From positions 29,209-93,208 of the forward strand of contig SHMT01000018.1 of NCBI GenBank assembly GCA_004282745.1: a stretch of 64,000 nucleotides of DNA. Direction: 5' to 3'. The translations under genes were made by a program, and so were the position numbers. This DNA comes from Candidatus Scalindua sp. SCAELEC01. Its GTDB lineage: Bacteria; Planctomycetota; Brocadiia; Brocadiales; Scalinduaceae. Under the pieces are notes generated by a model. It saw nothing but the letters and a program-made list of their open reading frames with translations, had not been told where the DNA came from and ran no database searches. Below, one piece after another: positions 25,734 through 36,345 of this stretch (its first letter is position 1; the number at the start of each line of letters is the position of its first letter).

Positions 25734-28700
25734 ACAAGTCTGAAAAAGTAATATTACGCACTTTATTTGTGAATCCCAACAAAAGGCTTTTAAAATTCAC
25801 TTTAGTATTATCAATTGTTTCTTTTCCATTCAAAGTCTTCCAACCAGTGTATGTTACCCCTCCACCAAGTTTAGCTAAAAAAAACTGAAAATTGTTCGAT
25901 GTTAAATAACCTTGAAGATACCACCTTAGATCAATATTTTCGCCACTTGGAGAAACAACATTCCATGGATCTGGATCTTTAGCTACTAATGTATCAAATG
26001 GTTTATGTTCGTGACCAATCCACAAACCGTATTCTACTTGCATTCCGACATAACCCATTTTCTCTTCTAGGTCTGCAAGATGTCCAATCGTTTTACCATA
26101 ATCTTTAGTTGAATCAAGACCAAAAGGGTCAAAAAAATTAACAGGATTATTTTGAACATAAGCATAAAGGTTGCTATCTCCGCCATCAAATCCAATGGGA
26201 TCCTTTGATAAAAATCGTCTGGTTTCAGGATCATAATGCCTCTTCCTCATATAAAGGAGACTGCTCCCATCATCCATCACGCCATGTTTTCCCACATACC
26301 TGAATAGGTTTGCTTCTGCTTCCTGACTGCCTGCCAGAGAACCAAAAGGCGTATAAGCATATTTATTGACGATATTCTCGCTTACATCTGTCATTGCAAC
26401 AGTATTACCTGTAAAATCATAATGGTAAAAGAAAGATTCACCTGATACGTCAATCTTGTAGATCAGACCAAGTCCATAGATGTAGTAGGCAACAAGTTTG
26501 TTACTTGCATCATACTCAACTAATACATTGGATGTTCCTCGTTGGTCAACAAGGAAACGACTTTCTCTACTGTTCTTCTTAAGTCCCACATATGTACCAT
26601 GACTATCGTAAGTGTACTCCCAAGTATCTCCGTACGTGACAATCTTCTTCAGGCGGTTTTCAAAATCATATTGATAGGTGGTAGTCCCCTTTGTAATCTG
26701 GTTGCCATTTTTATCGTAAGTTATTGGAATACCATTTGCCAAGCTCATTCTGTTATCTGCACCGTACGAATAGTTTCTTGTCCATTGCTGTACCGGAACT
26801 GACAGGGGCTGTTGTGAAGTTTGTGATGTAATATTACCGTTCTGGTCAAGGATATGGGTGTACGAGGCAATTACGCTGTCATCAGTCTTCAAATTGATGA
26901 GTCCTGTTAACCGTCCTGCATCATCATAATGGTATTGACCTTTTGTCCCATTAGGAAGTGACATAAACGCCAAAAGCCCTCTGCTGTCATATCTATAGTT
27001 GGTCTCTCTTCCAGACCAATCACTCACTAGCGTCAAGCGGTTCATCATATCATAAGAATAGGTAACAGTCTTATTGCCTGGATAGGTCATCGTTTTAAGG
27101 TTACCTGCCACATCATAAGTATACGTTAACAATAGTCGATATCCGCTAATATATGAAGTTAACCTACCTAATTCATCATATGCATAAGTAGAGGTACCGG
27201 TACTATCAACCATCTTCGTTGTCCTGCCTGCAGCATCATACGTAAACGATACCTGCGATTTATCAGGATACATGATATTGGTCAATCTGTTTTCACTATC
27301 ATGGCTATATATAGTAGTCTTAGCTTCAAAATCAGTACGAGAATTCAGATTTGAATAAAAGTCGTAGCCAAGCTGTTTACTGTTTCCCATTGAGTTGTTA
27401 ACATTTGCCAATTTATTTAACGCATCATATTGGAATATGGTTGTGTTGTTGTTCTGGTCTTCAAGACTACCGAGGCCGGCAATTTCATGAGTAGAATTAA
27501 GCTGACCTCCAAGAGCGTCTGTAACCCTCCTAACGCGGTTCAAAGCATCATGCTGATAATTAATAACATTTCCTCTGGCATTGGTCATACCGGTCCTTCG
27601 TCCAAGAGAATCGTAAACATGCATAACAACATTTCCTTCTGGGTCCGTTATAGAAACAAGATTTCCATTTGTATCATAAGAGAAAGTCGTGACCTTACCC
27701 AGGGCATCTGTCTGGGTCAAGGGCTCGCCACGAGTATTATAATTAAATGTATTTGTTGTTGAGTCGGGATAAGTAATCATGGTAACGTTTCCATTACTAT
27801 CATAAGTAAAGCCATTTATTCTACCAAGTTCGTCAGTTATAGATATGAGGTTATCATCTCCGTCATAAGTCATAATCTTTCGATTAGAAAGTGGATCGGT
27901 GACTTTGGTCATATTGCCTCTACTATCATATTCATACCGCCAGGTTTTACCATCCTGATTGGTTTCGGCTATCTTATTAATATTTATATCCCATGTAAAT
28001 CTTTCCTCACTGCCATTTGGATAAACAATCCTAGTTATTTTTCCTGTACTGTTATAATGTTTGATAATAGTATTCCCCCTTGCATCTGTTATGACAGTGT
28101 TACCCGGATTATATGCAAAGCTGTTCCCCTGTACTCCATTTGTCCCTGCAGAGTTTGTGCAGCGGTTCTGAGCATCATAGGTGTAATTAAATACAAACTT
28201 ATTATTTATTGTTTGTTTTGTGAGGTTATGGACATCATTGGGATCATTATACTCGTAGTCTGTAACCACACCAACAGGGTCGGTCACCTTCAAAAGGTTT
28301 CCATTACTGTCATATTGATAGGAAACAGTCCTGCCTGCAGGACCGGATAAGCTGATGATATGATTGTCAATATCGTAAGCAAAACTATAATCCCTGCCTG
28401 CTGTATCCGTAATGGTGTCAAGCCTATACTGGTCATCGTAAGTAAGGGATATTGTGTTGATATTCCTGTCCGCAATAGACTGCAGTTGACCAGTAGAACT
28501 GAAGGTATGTTTCATTTTATCTTTCTTTTCCCACGTGAACGAATAACCTGTTTTACTCAATGTAGAATAGTCACCATTTGGAGGCTCAAATACGTCCGGA
28601 CTGGTTTGATTAAAGACAACTAACCTTCCATCCGTATCAGATACCAAGGCATCAGAAGTGTTATCGGCCGGAACCGTAAGTGAGATGTTAAAATTATGTG

Positions 28701-30771
28701 TCCATCCGTAACCAAGGGATTCATCCATTGCGTCAATACTATTATACGTTCGGGTAAAGTTAAAGGGTATACCAACTCCAGGTGTAGACATATCGGTACT
28801 AATGATATACATATTACCGTTTATTATGTTTACCGGTTCTCCATGAGAGGATTTATCATCCGCTGTTTTTCCTTTATTCTTGTCCCCTGTAACTACTGGA
28901 TTTTGTATCACGGTAAATTCCAACCCTGCAGCAGTAATAGAACCCACACGTATAGCTTCACTGTTTTCTGTAACGCGGAAGGCTACCGTCCATTTACCTG
29001 TTTTGCTAATATCAGTCGATATCCAACTACTATTACTCGTAGCCGTCCAGCTGCAATCGTCAGTCGACTCTATGCCAAAACTATATACTCCAGCATTTGA
29101 TGAAACTGCCATGCCGTCACTGCCAGTGATACGGTACTTACAGCTGCCTGACTGATGGACGGTAAATGTTTGCCCTTCAATAGAAATAGTACCCGTACGT
29201 ATGCTTCGGCCTGAATTTGCGGTTACTGAATAGTGTACCGTACCATCACCCGTACCACTGCCGCCGGACTTAATAGTTATCCAGTTCGGTTCATTGCTTG
29301 TAGCCGTCCAGCGGTTACTGCTACAAGCATCAGCATCTATCGCAGTTACTGTGAAACTCCCAGTATTCACATTCGAGTCAAATGTCTGGCTTATTGGTGT
29401 GACAGTGTACGTACAGTCTGGTTGACCTAACTGAGTAACATAAAATGTTTTCCCCTCAATAGTAATAGTACCCGAACGTGTGCTTGGACTAGTATTTGCG
29501 GCCACAGAGTAAAATACTGTACCGCTACCAGTACCGCTATTGCTGCCTGATATAACAGTTAACCAACTATTATTACTAGTTGCTGTCCAGCTGCACCCAG
29601 TGTAGTTAGCTACTGCTACACTCTGTAATGTATGTACATTCGCGTTAAAAGACTGGTTTGTTGGTATAATAGTATACGTACAGCCTCTCTGACCAGACTG
29701 AGTAATATAATATGTTTCCTCTTCTATAGAAATAGTACCATTACGTGTACTTGGATGAGTATTTGCAGTCACAGAAAAGCTAACGATACCATTACCTGTA
29801 CCACTTTTACCTGATGTAACGGTTATCCAACCATCATTACTTGTGGCCGTCCAACTGCATGCATCTGGTGCAGTAACTGAAAAATCCCCTGTAAACGCAT
29901 TCGAGAAACCTAGAGCAGATCCATCTATGGTTACTGTACAATCAGGAGTGAGTTCTATAGAAGCACTTTCAGATGATGATACATTATTGCCCCTATCCTT
30001 GAACCAGACATACAATGTCTTATCACCTAAACTAATATCTTCAAATGTATATGGTATATCTTCAGCATCATATTCTAAGGGACCAAAACATCCTCTTCTC
30101 CTACTGATGTTTACCCACCCTTCATCATTATAAACCGGTGTTGTTGAATTTTCTGAGATATAATATGCTCCTATGCCTAAGACATTGTCTGTTGCATGGA
30201 CAGAGAGTTTTACAGACGGAGAAGTCGTTTGAGATGCACCTCCATTTATGGATGTTGAAACGTTTTGTGGCGGTTCTGTAACAAATTCTCCTGGCTCTGA
30301 AATATCGGAAGAACGGCTCCGACTACTGCCGTTTGATGAAATATAAGACCAGTAAAGAGAAATAGACCCATCCAGAGAGCTGGCCCTAAACCCTGAAACG
30401 CAGTAAGTCAAGAACTCACATATATCATCATAAATACAATCAATTGCGAATCCAAATGGTCTAGAAAATAAGCAACGATACTGCCATCTGCCAGTCCTTG
30501 TCGTCCCATCTTCTGTCACAAGCGTAAACCTGTTGTCCGGCCTTATCATTATAGAGCACCTTAAATTTTCCTTACCATCTAAAAGAGGTGTCATTTTTGA
30601 TGTCCACGTACCAACAAAATCGACTTCATCATTATATTCACTGTAGCCTGCACCAGGGTCAATAATGGATCCTGCCTTAGTTACATCCAGATTACTTAGG
30701 ACAACTATGGCAATGCTCATCATCGTAAAGGCTATTAAAGCCGAGTGAATTTTTACATATATTCGTTTCAT
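25705..30771 (-). CDS. Giant secreted RHS-repeat protein with BACON-like domains
   Basis: A 1688-aa exported protein. Order: signal peptide (residues ~10-30), lipocalin-like/unknown N-terminal region (to ~270), four tandem BACON-like domains of ~90 residues (~275-625; each with CSWTATSN, WITVTSG and SGTGNG-like turns), a DUF6531-type entry (GEPVNIINGNMYII, ~640), about 25 YD repeats (GNVTMITYPD, TFSYDTNGNLVSITDP), and the RHS core (LFRYVG to DPFGL, ~1487-1550, with DPIGFDGGDSNLYAYVQNNP). A unique tip of ~138 residues follows (GWKTLNG, NITFSDLYDEY). RHS proteins encapsulate a C-terminal effector; the tip here is unrecognised. No obvious downstream immunity gene was found. Confidence 0.9.
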   Translation of the reverse strand: MKRIYVKIHSALIAFTMMSIAIVVLSNLDVTKAGSIIDPGAGYSEYNDEVDFVGTWTSKMTPLLDGKENLRCSIMIRPDNRFTLVTEDGTTRTGRWQYRCLFSRPFGFAIDCIYDDICEFLTYCVSGFRASSLDGSISLYWSYISSNGSSRSRSSDISEPGEFVTEPPQNVSTSINGGASQTTSPSVKLSVHATDNVLGIGAYYISENSTTPVYNDEGWVNISRRRGCFGPLEYDAEDIPYTFEDISLGDKTLYVWFKDRGNNVSSSESASIELTPDCTVTIDGSALGFSNAFTGDFSVTAPDACSWTATSNDGWITVTSGKSGTGNGIVSFSVTANTHPSTRNGTISIEEETYYITQSGQRGCTYTIIPTNQSFNANVHTLQSVAVANYTGCSWTATSNNSWLTVISGSNSGTGSGTVFYSVAANTSPSTRSGTITIEGKTFYVTQLGQPDCTYTVTPISQTFDSNVNTGSFTVTAIDADACSSNRWTATSNEPNWITIKSGGSGTGDGTVHYSVTANSGRSIRTGTISIEGQTFTVHQSGSCKYRITGSDGMAVSSNAGVYSFGIESTDDCSWTATSNSSWISTDISKTGKWTVAFRVTENSEAIRVGSITAAGLEFTVIQNPVVTGDKNKGKTADDKSSHGEPVNIINGNMYIISTDMSTPGVGIPFNFTRTYNSIDAMDESLGYGWTHNFNISLTVPADNTSDALVSDTDGRLVVFNQTSPDVFEPPNGDYSTLSKTGYSFTWEKKDKMKHTFSSTGQLQSIADRNINTISLTYDDQYRLDTITDTAGRDYSFAYDIDNHIISLSGPAGRTVSYQYDSNGNLLKVTDPVGVVTDYEYNDPNDVHNLTKQTINNKFVFNYTYDAQNRCTNSAGTNGVQGNSFAYNPGNTVITDARGNTIIKHYNSTGKITRIVYPNGSEERFTWDININKIAETNQDGKTWRYEYDSRGNMTKVTDPLSNRKIMTYDGDDNLISITDELGRINGFTYDSNGNVTMITYPDSTTNTFNYNTRGEPLTQTDALGKVTTFSYDTNGNLVSITDPEGNVVMHVYDSLGRRTGMTNARGNVINYQHDALNRVRRVTDALGGQLNSTHEIAGLGSLEDQNNNTTIFQYDALNKLANVNNSMGNSKQLGYDFYSNLNSRTDFEAKTTIYSHDSENRLTNIMYPDKSQVSFTYDAAGRTTKMVDSTGTSTYAYDELGRLTSYISGYRLLLTYTYDVAGNLKTMTYPGNKTVTYSYDMMNRLTLVSDWSGRETNYRYDSRGLLAFMSLPNGTKGQYHYDDAGRLTGLINLKTDDSVIASYTHILDQNGNITSQTSQQPLSVPVQQWTRNYSYGADNRMSLANGIPITYDKNGNQITKGTTTYQYDFENRLKKIVTYGDTWEYTYDSHGTYVGLKKNSRESRFLVDQRGTSNVLVEYDASNKLVAYYIYGLGLIYKIDVSGESFFYHYDFTGNTVAMTDVSENIVNKYAYTPFGSLAGSQEAEANLFRYVGKHGVMDDGSSLLYMRKRHYDPETRRFLSKDPIGFDGGDSNLYAYVQNNPVNFFDPFGLDSTKDYGKTIGHLADLEEKMGYVGMQVEYGLWIGHEHKPFDTLVAKDPDPWNVVSPSGENIDLRWYLQGYLTSNNFQFFLAKLGGGVTYTGWKTLNGKETIDNTKVNFKSLLLGFTNKVRNITFSDLYDEYCNDKR

Positions 30772-30952
30772 CTAGTTATTTTCCCGACTTAAAATGATAT
30801 TACCAATAACTCTTCCTTTTTGCTGATATTTTAGTATAGTCAATGATTTAGTGGAACTGCCTGAAAGAAATTAATTTAAATTCTAAAGAATTAATCCATT
30901 ATTAAAGCTCTGTCCGTTATTGCACAGTTATTTTCACTTTACCCGTATTAAC

Positions 30953-32542
30953 TTAATCCAACTCTACCAGCTTGTCCTTTGAGAGAGTTGTTGAAACTGC
31001 AAGGAACATCTCCTCAAGCTTACCCAGACGGGATTCCATGACAATGAGCTTCTCTTTTAGCTCAGAATTCTCAGTCCTCAGTGCTACATTATCAAATTTA
31101 CTTTTCTCAACCTTGGAATTGAGTTCTTTGATCCCTTCCACTAATAGCCCCACTACATACTCATATTCAATCGCCTTTGTTTGGATTTCATCATCAGCCG
31201 TATGGACTACCTCTGGAATCACTTCTTCCACTTCCTGAGCTATCATTCCCATTTGAAGAGTTCCATTATCAGACTCATCTTTCCAACGATAGTTTATTCC
31301 ACGAAGTGATAAAACCTTTTTAAGGGCATCAGGAATTGTTACAATTTCTTTCTTTAAACGTACATCAGAAGCGGTATGATAATTACCAAATAGTCCTGAT
31401 ACATTTCCGTTATTGGCTATTGTCATTTTTATGCCAAACACTCCGCCATTCATTGTAGCAAACGCTATCTGCCCTGCTTCACTTCCGTTTAATACAGAAA
31501 CTGCTTTACCTTCAACAAAGGCCCCAACAAAATCTTGACCACTTGTATCACGAAAGATGAATGGAAATCTTGTCGTATTGTATACGGCACCTTTTTGATT
31601 GATCAATCTTAACGGAACAACAAGAGAACCAGATGAAACAATATCAACTGTCTGTCCTGGCACAGGAGAAAAATTTGATGTTCCGCCAATAGATAACAAT
31701 GTATTTGGACTCGATGTCCCGATACCGACGTTACCAGAATTTGCAATACGTAATCTACTGTATGGTGCGCTACTTTCAATTGTTAAAGAGCTGTTCACAC
31801 CAATTTTCATCATATTGTTATTTGGGTCTAAATTTATTCCATTTACTCGACTTCCACTAACAGTTCTCAGTGAGATAGATTTACCAACAATAATTCCATT
31901 AACATCTAACTTTCTTTCCGGATCCGTCGTACCAATACCAACACTACCTTGAATATAATGCGTATTCAATCCTTTCAATTCCCATGGAGATGTCCCTTGT
32001 GGTCCCTGAGGTCCTGTTGGTCCAGTATCGCCTTTATCACCCTTTGGTCCTTGTGTCCCGGGTGGACCTGTAGCTCCTACTGGACCAGGATCGCCTTGAA
32101 GTCCCTGTGGCCCTTGGATACCTTGAGGCCCCTGAGCACCGTCTGCCCCTGCCAATCCTTGCTCACCCTTAGGCCCTTGAGGCCCAGTAGCACCATCAGC
32201 ACCGGTCAACCCTTGTGGTCCTACGGGACCAGCTGGTCCCTGAGGCCCCTCTCCTGTTCCTACTATACCCGTAAGCCCTGAACCGTCTCCAACAAACGCA
32301 TTAGCCTTTATTGCTCCATCCACATCAAGTTTTGCAGTTGGTGTTGTTTTTCCTATTCCTATGTTGCCATTAGATCTGATTCCCATTAGAGTTGTTCCAC
32401 CAGAATCTTTTACCTGGAATGCATCATCTCCATCATCGCTAGGAAGCTGTACCTCAAAATCGTCACCAAAAGAAACAGCCCATAAACCTATCATAATTTC
32501 AAGCATTAATACCATTATAGAAATCATCTTGATACTTCTCAT
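30953..32542 (-). CDS. Secreted collagen-like protein with S74 intramolecular chaperone domain
   Basis: A 529-aa protein with a signal peptide (IKMISIMVLMLEIMIGLW-like), then a head-type segment (LPSDDGDDAFQVKDSGGTT, GNIGIGKTTPTAKLDVDG). About 30 Gly-X-Y triplets follow (GPQGPAGPVGPQG, residues ~95-175), then further NVGIGT repeats, and a C-terminal peptidase S74/endosialidase chaperone domain (ASDVRLKKEIVTI, GINYRWKDES, GMIAQEVEEVIPEVV). The S74 domain trimerises and cuts itself off in phage tail fibres and in surface proteins. The last ~50 residues are a coiled coil. A GGAGGT Shine-Dalgarno precedes the ATG. It lies 180 bp upstream of the RHS gene on the same strand, forming a surface-protein locus. 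Confidence 0.9.
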   Translation of the reverse strand: MRSIKMISIMVLMLEIMIGLWAVSFGDDFEVQLPSDDGDDAFQVKDSGGTTLMGIRSNGNIGIGKTTPTAKLDVDGAIKANAFVGDGSGLTGIVGTGEGPQGPAGPVGPQGLTGADGATGPQGPKGEQGLAGADGAQGPQGIQGPQGLQGDPGPVGATGPPGTQGPKGDKGDTGPTGPQGPQGTSPWELKGLNTHYIQGSVGIGTTDPERKLDVNGIIVGKSISLRTVSGSRVNGINLDPNNNMMKIGVNSSLTIESSAPYSRLRIANSGNVGIGTSSPNTLLSIGGTSNFSPVPGQTVDIVSSGSLVVPLRLINQKGAVYNTTRFPFIFRDTSGQDFVGAFVEGKAVSVLNGSEAGQIAFATMNGGVFGIKMTIANNGNVSGLFGNYHTASDVRLKKEIVTIPDALKKVLSLRGINYRWKDESDNGTLQMGMIAQEVEEVIPEVVHTADDEIQTKAIEYEYVVGLLVEGIKELNSKVEKSKFDNVALRTENSELKEKLIVMESRLGKLEEMFLAVSTTLSKDKLVELD

Positions 32543-33224
32543 TAATTATACCTCCGAAAATTTATCCTAGAGTAGATCTTTTGGTTATTATCAGTTCTCC
32601 ATTTACCATTAAGTATTGTTATTTGTTAAAGGCAGATAACCCTTAGTCGGTCATTTCAAAAATAACATATGTTGAAAGAATTTTTTTCAATACAACATTT
32701 TATACTATGATTAACTGTTATTATAAGATGAAAGCAAGATCTAAGTATTTTTAATCAAGCAGCACAAATCATCTTTACCGTTTTGTCTTTATTTGATAAC
32801 GTCTATCGACAGACTTTAAAGTTCTGCTTCTCTCTCAAACTTGCAAAATTCAGAATTGAAAATGAGAAAATTTGATTGTTTTTTAATCGTTCACGAGAAT
32901 CGAAATACTATGTAGCAATATTATGATTTGATTTCAGTTCTTTACACAAACACAGGTGAAAATGAGTGGGGAAAAGTAGTGGTAAAAGTAGCATTTCATA
33001 TTTGAGCCATAGTAAAATTTAATAAGACAACGCAAAAGGCATTTTAATTAAACGTTCTGGCATCCGTGCCGCCCCTACTCACCATGGGAACGGTTAAATC
33101 TTACTAAAGTCAAATCTCTCTGTCAAAAGTTTTCTTGATAAGATGATATGGAATTGGTTTTTTAAGGCAAGCATGATAGTGTTAGGTGCTGAATTGATTG
33201 ATATGATAAAAACCCCTTCATAAT
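32543..33224. other. AT-rich intergenic region
   Basis: About 680 bp, with no ORF, repeat family or tRNA recognised. It should contain the promoter of the collagen-like gene and the 3' end of the TatD-radical SAM gene. Confidence 0.5.
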
Positions 33225-34592
33225 TCATCCAACATTGTTATATTCACGCACCCGAAAACGGACCCCCAACTCTTCGGCGATCTTCCTGCAACTCTCTATG
33301 TCAACTCCTGGAATGCTAACGACAGATACCATTACGTCAGGTATGAATTCCTTTGCCTTTTTGATAAAGGAGAGTAGAGACGAATAGGATTGACCATCAA
33401 ATGAAGGTCGGCATAACCGTTGATACTCATCAGCACTATCGGTGTTCAAACTTATGCATATCGTGTCAATCAACCCCTTAAGCTCTTCACAGATAGATCT
33501 CCCATTAATCAAATCTCCAAGACCATTGGTATCAAGCCTTACTACCGCCCCTTTCTCTTTCAAATATTTAGCAACTGCCGTTAACACATCTAGTCGCTCT
33601 GTAGATTCTCCAAATCCACAAAAAACAACTTCGTCATAGCTTGATGGGTCTGCAATTGCCGTAATCAGCTCCTCTATCGTTGGCTCTTTCTCCAAACCCA
33701 GGTAGTAGCCCTTTACATACGGGGCCGTTTCACGAGAACAGAAGAGACAACGATTTGAACAACGGCTTGTTATGTTCAGATAGAGCGAGTTTCTAATCAC
33801 GTACGCAATCTTACCTTGTGTATCGATTTTGCCAATACGAAAAAGTTTCTTAGCGTTGTGAGTAGTTATTCTTTCGATATCTCCTACCGACAGTTTCTGC
33901 TGTTCTGCAAGGACAGGAATAACATGCACGAGGTAGGATGGTTCATTTCGCTTTCCTCTCAATGGTTGTGGTGCAAGAAAAGGGCAATCTGTCTCCAATA
34001 CCAGTTTCTCCACAGGCACACTGCGGACAACCTCTCTCAAGGCATTGGCTTTAGGAAAGGTTACGGGGCCTGCAAAGGAGATATGAAAACCGAGATCCAG
34101 AAACTTCTCTGCCACATCCTTGTCACCACTGAAACAGTGAATGACTCCTTCAATCTTCCCATCATAAGCACGAAGAACATCAAGGCAATCATCACTTGCA
34201 TCACGGTTGTGAATGATAACGGGAAGACCCGTTCGTGTTGCCAATTCTAAATGTTGATGAAACAGTTTCTTTTGGTCGTCGTGGCTACTGCGATCACGAT
34301 AATAGTCAAGCCCGGTCTCACCAATGGCAACGACTTTCTCTTTGTGTACTAACGTTTCTACACAGGCCCAGTCATCTTCTGAAATATTTGATGCCTCATT
34401 TGGATGGATTCCAACACTCGCAAAAATTTCGCTAAATCGCTGTGCAAGTTCAATCGATCTCGTACTCGACGGTACACTTACGCCAACGTTAATAAAGTAT
34501 TCAACACCAACCTTTTTTGCACGTAATATCACTTCTTCAACGTCATTGCCGTAATCTGGAAAATCCAGATGTGTATGGGTGTCAATTATCAT
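33225..34592 (-). CDS. TatD hydrolase-radical SAM fusion protein
   Basis: A 455-aa fusion. Residues 1-~255 are a TatD-type metal-dependent hydrolase/DNase: THTHLDF, ASVGIHPNEA, AIGETGLDYY, IIHNRDA, HCFSG, and ETDCPFLAPQPLRGKRNEP. Residues ~275-455 form a radical SAM domain with CSNRCLFCS (C-x3-C-x2-C) following LYLNITSR, then VVFCGFGESTERLD and RLDTNGLGDLIN. TatD-linked radical SAM proteins exist as neighbours or fusions in some delta-proteobacteria, so the pair probably acts together; the reaction is unknown. It is transcribed alone, with no Shine-Dalgarno that I can see for the ATG. Confidence 0.9.
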   Translation of the reverse strand: MIIDTHTHLDFPDYGNDVEEVILRAKKVGVEYFINVGVSVPSSTRSIELAQRFSEIFASVGIHPNEASNISEDDWACVETLVHKEKVVAIGETGLDYYRDRSSHDDQKKLFHQHLELATRTGLPVIIHNRDASDDCLDVLRAYDGKIEGVIHCFSGDKDVAEKFLDLGFHISFAGPVTFPKANALREVVRSVPVEKLVLETDCPFLAPQPLRGKRNEPSYLVHVIPVLAEQQKLSVGDIERITTHNAKKLFRIGKIDTQGKIAYVIRNSLYLNITSRCSNRCLFCSRETAPYVKGYYLGLEKEPTIEELITAIADPSSYDEVVFCGFGESTERLDVLTAVAKYLKEKGAVVRLDTNGLGDLINGRSICEELKGLIDTICISLNTDSADEYQRLCRPSFDGQSYSSLLSFIKKAKEFIPDVMVSVVSIPGVDIESCRKIAEELGVRFRVREYNNVG

Positions 34593-34748
34593 AATATAAT
34601 GGTGTCCTCGTCATTGATAAAATTTATGGATTAGCCTCGGCACGGGTTTCCGAAAACCGTGGCCTCATTTTGACCGTGCTTACGGTTACGTTATCGAAGA
34701 TTCAATGAATTACAATCGATCTGACTCATTACGTAATACCGTTTTCGT

Positions 34749-34970
34749 TTATTTGAAAGATTTTTCATTCTGATAATGTGTGTCAATCCAACATTTGGGT
34801 AGTTCTTCCCCTGAAGGAAAGATTAAATCAGACTTTTTAAATTTCTCCGGATCCTGTAACTCTTCCCCTTGTTGATATCGACCGACCACTTCCTCTTGAT
34901 ACGGTGCAAATAGTTCCCTTAACGTTAATACCTCAACAAGATCATGGTTAATTCTATCTTTTAAAAACAT
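34749..34970 (-). CDS. Small hypothetical protein
   Basis: A 73-aa protein with an excellent GGAGG Shine-Dalgarno about five bases before ATG TTT TTA (MFLKDRIN). The sequence is acidic with a helix (LRELFAPYQEEVVGRYQQ) and PSGEELPKCWID. It may be a conserved acidic protein; I do not recognise the family. It is placed alone between the TatD fusion and fabD. Confidence 0.7.
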   Translation of the reverse strand: MFLKDRINHDLVEVLTLRELFAPYQEEVVGRYQQGEELQDPEKFKKSDLIFPSGEELPKCWIDTHYQNEKSFK

Positions 34971-35359
34971 TCTTTCCTCCAAAACCTATATTTATTCGTA
35001 AGACTTATAATTGATATAGATAAAATGATAAAGTTGCCCAATGTTTAAGTCAAGGGAAAAGAGAAGGTTATTTGATTTCAATGGGTCTCAAATTATCCTG
35101 CCCGGATAGAAAAATCCATCGGGTATTTTATGATTAATGGTAATAGTACAAAACAACAAATGGTATTTGCATTCCCATACAACATGTGCTAATTTATTCA
35201 AATATTTTATTGAATATCTTTTTTAGAGACGGTAATTTGCACAAAAATGAGATATTCCTTTGTCTCAAATCTCTAAACAACCGCAATTCAGAGCTAGGAC
35301 GTACCAGTAGAGCTACCGGCTTCAAGTACTATTAATTTACGAACAACGGAGAAAAAAAG
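34971..35359. other. Intergenic region upstream of fabD
   Basis: An AT-rich divergent spacer of ~390 bp holding the promoters of the small hypothetical gene (leftward) and fabD (rightward). No repeat was recognised. Confidence 0.5.
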
Positions 35360-36214
35360 ATGCTAACGTTTCTATTTCCAGGACAGGGTTCACAGAAAAT
35401 AGGTATGGGTGAGGCACTGTTTGATGAATTTAGACCACTCGTGGCCGAGGCTGATCAAATTCTTGGTTATTCTATTCAGGAGCTCTGTATGAATGATCAA
35501 AATGGCCAGTTAGGGTTGACTCAATATACGCAACCTGCACTGTATGTGGTGAATGCTCTGTCCTATTTAAAGTGCTTAAAAGAAGCACATAAAAAACCCG
35601 ATTTCTTGGCCGGCCACAGTTTAGGAGAATATAACGCACTGTTTGCTGCCAATGCTTTTGATTTTGGGACTGGAGTAAGGTTAGTTAAAAAAAGGGGAGA
35701 GTTGATGAGCCTGGCAACTGGCGGTGGAATGGCTGCGGTGATCGGCTTGAGTGAAGAGGAGATTGGTGAAATTCTCAAGAATCATCATTTAGAAAGTATT
35801 ACCATCGCAAATTACAATACTCCATCCCAATTAGTAATCTCAGGCCTACAAGCTGATATTGAGAGAGCCAAACCAATTTTTGAAGATTCTCGTGCAAAAA
35901 AATATATCCCCTTACAGGTAAGTGCGGCCTTTCATTCTCCCTACATGAATGCGGCGAAGAGAGAGTTTGCCACATTTTTAGAAGGATTTGAGTTTTCGGA
36001 ATTAAAGTTACCCGTGATTTCGAATATTCATGCTATGCCCTATAAGCAGTCAGCATTAAAAGAGAATTTGGCAGAACAAATGACCCATTCGGTAAGATGG
36101 ACAGATAGTATACGGTACTTGATGGGGAAGGGTGAAATGGTCTTTGAGGAGATCGGTCCCGGTAATGTCTTAAAGGGATTAGTTCGTAACATAAAAAGAG
36201 AAGCTCAACCATAA
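35360..36214 (+). CDS. fabD: Malonyl-CoA:ACP transacylase
   Basis: FabD loads malonyl units onto acyl carrier protein for fatty-acid synthesis. It is 284 aa. [12 protein letters not shown] at the start, [13 protein letters not shown] with the active-site Ser (residues ~92-96), [10 protein letters not shown], and AFHSPYM with the catalytic His (~197) are all present. A CGGAGAA Shine-Dalgarno precedes the ATG. The other fab genes are not adjacent, so this copy may serve a specialised acyl pathway; its sequence also resembles trans-acting polyketide acyltransferases. The house-keeping role is the simplest reading. Confidence 0.9.
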   Translation: MLTFLFPGQGSQKIGMGEALFDEFRPLVAEADQILGYSIQELCMNDQNGQLGLTQYTQPALYVVNALSYLKCLKEAHKKPDFLAGHSLGEYNALFAANAFDFGTGVRLVKKRGELMSLATGGGMAAVIGLSEEEIGEILKNHHLESITIANYNTPSQLVISGLQADIERAKPIFEDSRAKKYIPLQVSAAFHSPYMNAAKREFATFLEGFEFSELKLPVISNIHAMPYKQSALKENLAEQMTHSVRWTDSIRYLMGKGEMVFEEIGPGNVLKGLVRNIKREAQP

Positions 36215-36345
36215 TTTGGACGGGAACAATTATTCCTCTTGAGAAAGTTTTTTTAGCCTGAAATGGAAATTTGAGTGGCTATTTAACATGGAATACCAAT
36301 AGTGTTTCAGATCAGTTTGTACGGATGTAAATAAGGGAGACAAAA

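Noticed and set aside
27430..29155. Several plus-strand frames inside the RHS gene
   Set aside because: They are antisense to a well supported 1688-codon gene with repeated domains.
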